From Heterocephalus glaber (taxonomy: Eukaryota; Chordata; Mammalia; Rodentia; Bathyergidae), in NCBI RefSeq assembly GCF_000247695.1, contig NW_004624805.1, positions 1,599,747 to 1,663,746 of the forward strand: DNA of 64,000 nt, written 5' to 3'. The position numbers were made by a program, and so were the translations under genes. Below, one piece after another: positions 55,900 through 64,000 of this stretch. Each line of letters opens with the position of its first letter. Position 1 is the first letter of the stretch. The notes beneath the pieces were generated by a model, which saw only the letters and a program-made list of their open reading frames with translations, did no database searches and had not been told where the DNA came from.

Positions 55900-58035
55900 C
55901 AAAAGACAATAAAGCATTGATTTTATTGTTGAAGTAAAATTTACACAGAAGGAAACCCAAACTTACAGTGGAATGTCTAAGAATATAAACCAGTTTTTTT
56001 AGTATAAATAAGTTTTGATGAATGTATACGCACGTATGACCACCAATCTAGTCCAGATACAGACATTTCTATCACTGCAACAAATTCCTCAAAGAATTGA
56101 TTTTTAAATTTCTCCTTTTAATTAAAAATTGTGTTCAATAAACTATCATTTTAGAGAACTCACTCTCTACATTTCCTCTAGTAACACCTTGCATTATTAT
56201 AGTGCACTTGTTATCATGGGTGAGCCGATACAGACACATTATTATTAACTAGACTGTAGTTTACATCAGAGTGCTGTACATTTTAAGGGCCTTACAATGG
56301 TACAGTGTTGTGCACTCATCGTGAGGGCATCACACAGCAGTCTCACTGTCCTAAAATTCCCCAGCGCTCCACCTACTCAGCCATCTTTCCCTCTCTCCCT
56401 GTGACTCTCAACAACCACAGATCTTTTTACTACTTTGTACTTTTGCCTTTTCCAGAATGTCAGAGAGATGGGACTCTACTACGTGTGGCCTTTGAGGATT
56501 GGCTTCTTTCTCTCCCCAATATGCATTTAAAGTTATACTAAGTCGGGCCAGGGATTTAGCTCAGTGGTTCTGCTGCCTGCCTTGCAAGTGCAAGATACCG
56601 AGTTCAATCCCTGGTACCAAAAATAAAAAAAAAATTAAAAAAAAAAGTTATACTAAGTCTTTTTTGTGTCCTTATAGATCACTTCATCACTTAATAATAT
56701 TACACTGCATGGCTACACCACAGTCAGTTTATCCATCCACCTACCAAAGAACCCCTCTGTTGCTTTCAAGTGTTGGCAATTATTAATCAAGCTGTTATAA
56801 ACATTTGTGTGCAGTCTTTTTGTGTGGACAGGAAATTTCAACTCATGCGGAATGACATGAGTACATGCACTTTTGTAAGAAATGGCCAAACTGTTGTAAA
56901 GGTGCTGTGATCTCCACATCTCCACTGACATTTGGTGTTATCACTGTTTTGGATTTTAGCTATGTAATGTAAGTGTGTAGAAGTATCTCATTGCTGACTT
57001 AATTTGTAATTCCTTAATGACATATGGTGCTGAACATCTCTTTACATATTTATTTAGTTGTTTTTCTTTGGTGAGAAGTCTGTTTGGGTCTCCCCTCTGC
57101 CTTTTAAAAAATTCGGACCGTGGAGTTTGAAGAGTTCTTCATATATTTTGTCATTTAATTATCTGTATGTCTTTCCCAGAACAATTTTTTAAAATTTTAA
57201 TGAAGTCAATTGTCATTATTTTTCTTTCGAGAATTTTTTTGTTGTTTTGAGAAGTTATCACCAAACCCAAGATCACTTCTCTTATCTTTCGGAAGTTTAC
57301 TAGTTTTGTTTTACATTTAGGTCTGATTTAATTTCATTAACTTGTGAAAGATGTCTGCAGTGACTTTTTGTGTGTAGATGTCCACTTGTTCCAGAACCAT
57401 CTGTTGAAAAGGCTGTCCATTCTCCATTGCATTGCCTTTACTCTTTTGCTAAAGACCAGTTTGGTAATAGCTTGGTGGTCATATTTCTGTGCTATTCTTT
57501 GGGAACACATTGAGTCTATAGATGGAGTCAGAAATGACAGTTGGCAGCATTGTCATCCTATTTTTATGCATGAAGTATATCTCTTCATTTATATCTTCTT
57601 TCATCAGAGCTTTGTAGTTTTCCTATTATAGAGCTTATTCACATTTTGTTAGATTTATACCTAACCTCTTTCCTTTGAAGTGCCAATGTAAATGTTTTTG
57701 TGTGTTCCAAATTCCTTCTTCATTGTTGGTATATAAAATTGCGATTGACTTTTTTATATTAACCTCATATTGTGTCCTTACTACGATCAAGTATTCATTC
57801 TATTGATTTTTTTGGAATTTCTACATAGACAATCACGTCAGATGCCAGTAAAGACAGTTTTATTTCTTACTTCCCAACCTGCATACCTTTTATTTCATTG
57901 TGTTGTCTTTGCAGTACCTCAGACTTTCAAGATAACGTTGCATAGGAGTGGTGAGAGCAGATGGCCTTGTCCTGTTCCTGATCTTAGGGGGAAGCATCTT
58001 GTCCCCTCTCTCCAACTGATAATTTCCTCTGCAGG
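55900..58035 (-). mobile_element. Old L1M: 3' UTR into ORF2 RT region
   Basis: Reading leftward this is an L1: the 3' UTR is at 55900-57100 (phrases TTATAAACATTTGTGTGCAG, CATTGCTGACTTAATTTGTA) and degraded ORF2 is at 57100-58035 (TTGTCCTGTTCCTGATCTTA, ATAACGTTGCATAGGAGTGG). It is interrupted by the SINE at 56545-56643. Confidence 0.7.
56545..56643 (+). mobile_element. ID-type SINE with perfect 16-bp duplication
   Basis: GGGCCAGGGATTTAGCTCAG, GAGTTCAATCCCTGGTACC, long A/T tail. The duplication AAAGTTATACTAAGTC lies at 56529-56544 and 56644-56659. Confidence 0.95.
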
Positions 58036-58669
58036 TGCGATACCTCTCTTTCACTCTCTTCCTCCCCATATCACACTACTGTTTAGGAAGGCGGAGAGAA
58101 GTTTCCAGTTTTCATGGCAGATTAAACAGAGGCATTTATTCTGCTCACCCCTAAAACCAAACGAAAGAAAAATTAAAAGATTAAAAAATACATAGCCATA
58201 AAAGAGAATACAAAGGAAGTAAACAATAGATAAGGAGTATCAATAACATAAACCATTTAAATAAAAAATTGGAAAATGGAAAACAGATGGGCTGTGATTT
58301 AGCAGACAAGAGAAAGCGAAAAACTTACCAGCTTTATTGGAAAATACTTGAGTGTATATTTCCTCAGACGGGGCTAGTCCTCTGTGTAGCCACAACACCA
58401 TCATCAGAATCAGGAAATGGGCATTAATACATTACTACTATTTAATTCTTCTACCCATTTAAATTTCACAAATTGTCCTTGACATGTCTTTCATAACAAA
58501 GGAGTCAGTCCATAACCACACACTGCAATTGTCATATCTGTTTGGTCTCCTTCAGTCTGGAATAGTCTTCAGTTCCTTAATGTGTGCTAGTCAGCCTTGA
58601 TTTTCACAACTTTGACGATTCCGACAGTTACAGAAGTTATTTTGTAGAGTGTCCCTCAATTTGGCTTTT

Positions 58670-58751
58670 TTGGGGGAGGGGGTACCAGGGATCGAACTCG
58701 GGAACTTGTGTTTGCGAGGCAGGTGCTGGAACCACTGAGCTAAATCCCCAG
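58670..58751 (-). mobile_element. ID-type SINE with target-site duplication
   Basis: Reverse ID element: GGTACCAGGGATCGAACTCG, CCACTGAGCTAAATCCCCAG. The 17-bp duplication CCCTCAATTTGGCTTTT (58653-58669) and CCCTCAATTTGGATTTT (58752-58768) has one mismatch. Confidence 0.95.
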
Positions 58752-59756
58752 CCCTCAATTTGGATTTTAAAAGCTGTTTCCTCATGATTAGATTCAGATT
58801 ATGAACCTCTGACAGGAATGTCACAGAGGTGATGCTGTGTTTGTCTTGTGCATTCTGTCAGCTGGTTCTGATTTAAATTTGTCCTATTTCTGGTGGTCTT
58901 ATCTTTCATCGTTTTACTAAGCAGGTGTCTACAAGACTTTCCCACTGTTAAGTTACTGTTTTGCCATTTGTAATTAAAATTATTTTACTAAACTGTTGCT
59001 TTAACCTAAACAATCATGTCAACTATGAATAAGGACAGTTATACTACTTTTCCTCTCTATATCTTTCACTTCTTTTGTCTTACATTATCATGGTGGGCTT
59101 CAAATTGAGAAAATCAGAAATTAGAAATTCTTGTTTTGTCCTTGATCTTCATAATGTTTTACCATTATGAAGAATGACTAAGTTTTTCATGTATGTTCTT
59201 TATCAAATTGAGGAAATTTCTTTGTACTCCTAGTTTGCAGATAGTTTTTATTCTGAATAGGTATTAAGTTTTCTCACAGTTTCTGTACGTTTGATCATAT
59301 GGGTTTTCAATTAATATACTTACACTGATTGATTTTATAATTGGCTTTCCAAGATAGACTTCATTTGTCATGATCACCATTGTATTCGATATTTATTAAT
59401 AATTTTTGCATCTATTTCATGAAGGATAGCTTTCTTTTTTTCCTTATAATGACTTTGCTGTTGGTATCAAGATAATATTGATCCCATAAAACAAAGGTTC
59501 CTTTCTATTCTAATTTTGGAAAGAATTTATGTATGATTACATTACTTACTTCCTCCTTAAATATTTGAGAGAATTCACTAATGAAATTTTCTGAACCTGG
59601 AATTTTGTGAGTGGGAATATTTTTAATAGCAAATTTAATACAGAGCTTTTCAAATTTTTATTTTATATCATTTCGACTTTATTTTGCTTTTTGAGGAACT
59701 TGGCCATTTCATCCAAGATAGCAATATATTAGCTAAAAGTAGTTCAGTAATATTCT

Positions 59757-60278
59757 TGTGAGAAACCCCAGCCCTGTCTTTTCTATCAAAAATATAAACA
59801 AGGGAGTGTCTCTGTCTTAAACTCTAGTTCACGCTAGGCTGCTCCTGCTTTTTTTTTTTTTTGAGCACACTGAGTTACAGAAAATGTTTGTTCAGTTCAG
59901 ATTCTGGGAATACAGCTGACACCCAAAGATAACTCATCAATATCCAGGGACTTTCCACCCCCTTATTCTGCCCCTCTTCCTTTCCCCTTATCAACCCTGC
60001 CCAGCAACCCTTCAGGTCCTCCTCCCTTCAGGGTGCTTAAACTAGCCAATCAGAACAGATTGTGAACCCTCAACCCAGCCAACGGGGAAAAAGATCAGCG
60101 GCTTCTCATGCATTAGGGATGAAAGGAGCCTGCTGCACCCTCTCTGCACACCTGCTACCTTATGCTGAAGTGTGCTCGCACCCTTCTGCAGAAGTAAAAC
60201 TTTGCCTTTTTGAGATTTCTTGGTGTCTGAGTGCTTTATTATCTGCATCAACAAACTGAGTCTGGGGACGTATTCCCA
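59757..60278 (+). mobile_element. Solo LTR of an endogenous retrovirus (class I-like)
   Basis: A 522-bp block that begins TGTGAGAAACCCC and ends ACGTATTCCCA, i.e. TG...CA. It lies between two copies of ATATTCT (59750-59756 and 60279-60285). Removing it restores a continuous L1 sequence. Inside are a CCAATCAGAACAG CAAT-box region (60044-60056), an AGTAAAACTTTGCC poly(A)-signal-like site (60190-60203) and a T/G-rich segment after it, the order of U3-R-U5 in gammaretrovirus-like LTRs. No gag, pol or env is next to it. Strand is inferred from that order. Confidence 0.75.
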
Positions 60279-60519
60279 ATATTCTCTCACCCTTTTAATG
60301 CCTGTAGAATCCACAGTGATGTCTCCTCTTTCACTCCTGATACTGCATCATTTATATTTTCTTCTTTTTTCATCTTAATAAATGTTGCCAGTTTAATTTA
60401 TTTTATTAGTCATTTTGAACAACTACCTGTGGCTTTCTTGTAATTTTCTCTATTAATTGCTTGTTTTTCTGCCCCATCCAATATCCACTTTTTACAATCT
60501 CTTCCTTTTATTATTTTTA

Positions 60520-60684
60520 TTTTTGGTAGCTTAAAAACTTTTTTTTGTTAGTACATGTTTGCAGTACATGAAGTTTACATTCATCTTAGGGAGTGGGTGC
60601 CTGTACATAACACATACTGATTCCTTTCTATTCCCTTCCCCTCCCCAACCACCTCTCCTTGCATCTCTACATCCCCTTTCTCTA
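60520..60684 (-). mobile_element. Short 5'-truncated L1 3' end
   Basis: TTAGTACATGTTTGCAGTAC, AAGTTTACATTCATCTTAGG, then a C/T-rich tract. It is a separate copy, because the same terminus starts again at 60685. Confidence 0.6.
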
Positions 60685-63345
60685 TTTTATTATTATTAGT
60701 TTATGTTTATGACACATAATGTTTACATTCATTGTGGGTATTTGGTACAGGTACACATCTTCAATCTTTTTACTTCCTCTTCCTGTCCCCTGCTCACTCT
60801 CTTTCCCATTTGCAAAAGATCTGTTTCCCTGTTTGTATCAGTCTTTTATTTTGCTCTTTATTTGTACTTTGTCATATTCAAATGAGAGGTACCATATAGC
60901 ATTTAAACTTGTGTGTCTGATTTATTTCACTTAACGTTGTATTTTCCAGGTGTATCCATTTTCCTACAAATGGCTTGAATTTATCATTCTTCATAGCCAA
61001 GTAGTATTCAATTATGTGTATATGCATTTTTTTATCCACTCATCTGTTGATGGACATGCAGGCTACTTGCAGGATTTAGGTATTATGAATTGTGCTGCTA
61101 TAAACATTGGTATGCATATGTCACTATAATATGATGTCTTTAGCTCTTTTGGAAAGACACCAAGAAGGGAAATACCTGGGTAAAATAGCTGTAATTTCCA
61201 TTTTTAGTTCTTTTGGAAATCTCCACACTGATTAATGGTTGTGCTAATTTACATTCCCACCAACAATGTAGAAGGGTAATTTTCTTTTCACTACAGCCAT
61301 ACAACATTTGTTATTGTTTGATTTCTTGATGACAGCCATTCTTTCTGGTGTAAAATGAAATCTCAGTGTTGTTTTAATCTGCATTTTTCTAACGGCCAGA
61401 GAAGCCGCATATTTTTTCACATGTTTGTTGGTCATTTGTACTTCTTCTGAAAAATGTCTGTTCATTTCCCTTGCCCATTTTTTGACTGGGTCTCTTATTT
61501 TAGAGGGTCTAAATTTTGAGTTCTTTATATAGTGGAATTTCAATTCACAAATGCTTTTTATTGCAAACAATTTGGTTTGCAAACAGAAACATTTCGCAAA
61601 ATTTTCTTTTTGTTTGTGAACTCTGAATTGGGTGACTAATGTGAACTGTGGCCATCTTTCCTGCACAAACACATACATGGCTCTCTTTTCCAAGGTCATG
61701 GAATGAATTAAGTTCATGAACCGAGGTACCACTGTATATTCTAGATATTAGTCCTCTGTCAGAAGAATAGGTGGAATAATTTTTTCCCCATTCTCTAGGT
61801 TGTCTCTTTAATATGTGGGTTGTTTCCTTTGCTGTGCAGAAGCTTTTTAATTTGATATAATCCCATTTGTTGATTCTTGCTGTTATTTCTTGTGCAATTG
61901 GAGATCTGTTCAGAAACTCCTTGCCTACAACTATGACTTCAATAGTTTTTTACCTATTTTATCTTCTAGTAGGTTCATTGGCTCTGTTTTAAGGTTTAGA
62001 TCTTTGATCCATTTTTATTTTAGTTTAGTACATGGTGAGAGATATGGGTCCAGCTTCAATATTCTGCATATAGACAGACAGCCAGTTTTCCCAGTACCAT
62101 TTGTTAAAGAGGGTATCTTTCTCCCAACATAGGTTTTTACCCCCTTTCTTGAAAGTTAAATAGCTGAATGTGTCTGGAGATGTTTCTGCATCCTCTATTC
62201 TGTCCCATTGACCCACGTCTGTTTTTGACATGCTGTTTTTATCACTGTTGCTTTGTACACAACTTGAAACCAGGTATTGTGATGCCTCCTGGTTTACTCT
62301 TGTTGCCCAGGACTGCTTTTGCTATTCTGAGTCTCTTCTGGTTCCATATGAATTTTAGGTTTGTTTTCTCAAGTTCTATGAGGAATGCTATTGGTATTTT
62401 GATTGGGATTGTGTTGAATATATGTATCAGTTTTTGGAGTATGGTTATTTTGACTATATTCATTCTTTCTACCCAGAAGCAAGGGATATCTTTCCATTTT
62501 CTGCTGTCTTCTCCAGTCTCCTTTTTCAGAGTACTATAGTTTTCATTGTAGAGGTCTTTCACTTCCTTGGTTAGGTTAATCTGTAAGTATTTATTTTTCT
62601 TCACGCTATTGTGAATGGTATCGTTTTCCTAATTTCTTTCTCATTGAGTTCATTATTGGCATACATGACTGCTATTGATTTTTGTTGATTTTGTATCCTG
62701 CTACATTGCTGAAATTGGTTATTAATTCTGAGAGCTTTTTGATAGAATTCTTTGGGTCTTCTATGTAGAGCATCATGTAATCTGCAAAACATGAACTCTA
62801 AATTCTTCCTTTCCTATATGTATCCCTTTTATTTCTTTCTCTTGCCTGATTGCTCTGGCTAATGTTCTGAGTACTATGTTGAATACAAAAGGCGATAGTG
62901 AGCATCCTTGTCTTATTCCTGATTTTAGAGGGAAAGCTTTCAGTTTTTCCCCATTTAATGTGATGTTGGCTGTTGGTCTGTCATAAATGTCTTTTATCAG
63001 GTTCAAGCAGGGTCCTTTTCTATACTTATTTTCATCAGAGTTTTTATTATGAAAGGGTGTTGGATTTTGTCAAAAGCTTGTTTGGGTATCTATTGATATG
63101 ATTTTTTTTTGTCTTTCCTTGCGTTTATATCATGTATCACATGTATTGATTTACATATGTTGAATCATCCTTTTAACCCTAAGATTAAACCTATTTGGCC
63201 GTGTGTGATTCTTTTGATATGTTACCTTCTATTTGCAATATCTTATTGAGGATTTTTGCGTCTATGTTCAGTAAAGAGATTGGCCTGTAGTTTTCTTTTT
63301 TAGTTGGATCTTTATCTGGTTTTAGGATTAGAGTGACGCTGGCCT
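60685..63345 (-). mobile_element. 5'-truncated L1 with ORF2 C-terminal half, interrupted by a mariner-like element
   Basis: The 3' UTR is at 60685-62200 (ATAGCCAAGTAGTATTCAAT, CCACTCATCTGTTGATGGAC, TTGCTATAAACATTGG-type phrases) and the ORF2 RT region at about 62240-63345. Visible protein pieces are [19 protein letters not shown] (63191-63385), [18 protein letters not shown] (62773-63006), and [17 protein letters not shown] (62242-62604). The catalytic FADD motif reads FADY (codons at 62777-62788). Frames are broken at several points, so it is dead, but 60-120-codon stretches survive, making it the youngest L1 here. Confidence 0.85.
61530..61734. mobile_element. Short Tc1/mariner-like miniature transposon, copy 2, nested in L1
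   Basis: A 205-bp element. The right end, GTTCATGAACCGAGGTACC plus ACTG, equals the reverse of the left end of the copy at 7398. The left end AGTGGAATTTCAATTCACAA is a diverged inverted match. TA flanks it on both sides (61528-61529 and 61735-61736). Removing the element and one TA leaves GTTCTTTATATTCTAGATAT, continuous L1 sequence. Confidence 0.8.
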
Positions 63346-63870
63346 CCAAAAAAATTTGAAAGCATTTCTTCCCTTTCAGTTTCATTGAAGATCTGCAGTT
63401 TCTTAAAACTGGAATCTTGGATAGTTTAAGCTTTTCTCATTGTCTAATGTAAGCACTTTTAAGATGTAAATCCTCCAAGATTTAGAAATGTCCCACAAAT
63501 TTTGTGTTTCCATTAAGGTTGTAATATTTTAAAATTTTCCTTATACTTTTTTTGCCTCAATTTCCAAATATTTAAGACTTTTCTTAAATACCTGTTGTTG
63601 ATTTCTAACTTAAGTTCATTGTAGTCAGGAAAACATACTCCTTAATCTGAATCTTTATTCAAAATTTACTGAGACTTACTGATGGCCCAGTATTTACCCC
63701 ATTGAAGTGAACATTCTATTTGCACTTGGGAAAACTGTATTTCCCCATTGTTGGGAATAGTGTTCCAAAAGTGTCATTTAGGGCCAGATGGTTAACTATA
63801 TCATTTAGACTTCTAAATACTTATAGGTTTTTCATCTCCTAGTACTATCAATTACTGACATATATTAAAA
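63346..63870 (-). mobile_element. Older L1 ORF2 linker/endonuclease fragment
   Basis: ATGTCCCACAAATTTTGTGT, TTTCCAAATATTTAAGAC, TCATTGTAGTCAGGAAAACA and GATGGCCCAGTATTTACCCC appear in the order of a reversed ORF2 linker-endonuclease region. Compared with a full ORF2, roughly 0.6 kb is missing between this part and the RT part at 63200-63345. Confidence 0.6.
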
Positions 63871-63899
63871 TCAACAATGATTATGGATTCATTTGTTTC

Positions 63900-64000
63900 A
63901 TACTGCTTTTTTAAAAAATTAATTTTATTGGTACATTTTAGGTATACAATATAATGACATTCATCATTGGAAATTTGCACCTTTACATAATCTCTCTTGG
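63900..64000 (-). mobile_element. L1 3' end, cut by the window edge
   Basis: AATTAATTTTATTGGTACAT and ATACAATATAATGACATTCA resemble the reverse L1 termini at 44620 and 60685. Confidence 0.45.

Larger units (their letters stand above)
58380..60505 (-). mobile_element. Old L1M: 3' UTR and ORF2, split by a SINE and a solo LTR
   Basis: 3' UTR phrases are at 58500-59000 (TTAGATTCAGATTATGAACC, GTGATGCTGTGTTTGTCTTG). ORF2 RT-side phrases are at 59350-59756 (TTGCTGTTGGTATCAAGATA, TTTTCTGAACCTGGAATTTT). They resume after the LTR at 60279 with CCCTTTTAATGCCTGTAGAA. The frames are broken. Confidence 0.7.

Noticed and set aside
61244..61732. 162-codon minus-strand frame
   Set aside because: It is made of L1 3' UTR plus the inserted mariner-like element, so it is a chance frame and not a gene.
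62168..62539. Plus-strand 123-codon hydrophobic frame resembling membrane segments
   Set aside because: It is the reverse of L1 ORF2; T-rich antisense sequence mimics membrane helices.

Overview
The window is mammalian nuclear DNA, almost certainly rodent. It has one split gene with GT-AG introns and a CpG-rich promoter, in AT-rich DNA full of L1 fragments and short tRNA-Ala-derived (ID-type) SINEs. It also carries 7SL-derived B1 monomers and at least two B1-ID dimers (B1-dID type). From memory, B1-dID elements occur in squirrel, dormouse, beaver and hystricognath-related rodents rather than in mouse or rat. A beaver-like (Castorimorpha) source is my best guess, but the species is not proven.

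The one protein-coding gene I can support is PRPF18, on the minus strand. It has ten coding exons from 36117 (ATG) down to 4622 (stop). Together they encode 342 residues, the full expected length, and every junction has a GT donor and an AG acceptor. The product is the pre-mRNA splicing factor Prp18, which acts at the second transesterification step. Exon 1 lies in a CpG island (about 35.6-36.45 kb) that must be the promoter. The 3' UTR runs left from 4621, with candidate poly(A) signals near 4331 and 3061.

The introns hold the usual rodent repeats. Intron 1 (9.5 kb) also contains an antisense processed pseudogene of TMEM50A (32640-33623) flanked by a perfect 12-bp target-site duplication. 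Bases 1-3040 are downstream intergenic DNA. Bases 36.46-64 kb are upstream intergenic DNA without a recognisable gene. They are built from L1 fragments of several ages, MaLR/ERVL-like LTRs, old hAT and Tigger transposons, MIRs and younger SINEs.

Several elements can be bounded to the base. These are a 522-bp solo LTR (59757-60278) inserted in an L1, a Tc1/mariner-like miniature element (61530-61734) inserted in another L1 at a TA and matched by a second copy at 7398-7513, and a short hAT element (47257-47430) with 8-bp target duplications. I see no CRISPR array, operon, tRNA or rRNA gene, and no sign of an unknown multi-gene system. The unusual content is in the transposon record and in a few unexplained GC- or CpG-rich stretches.
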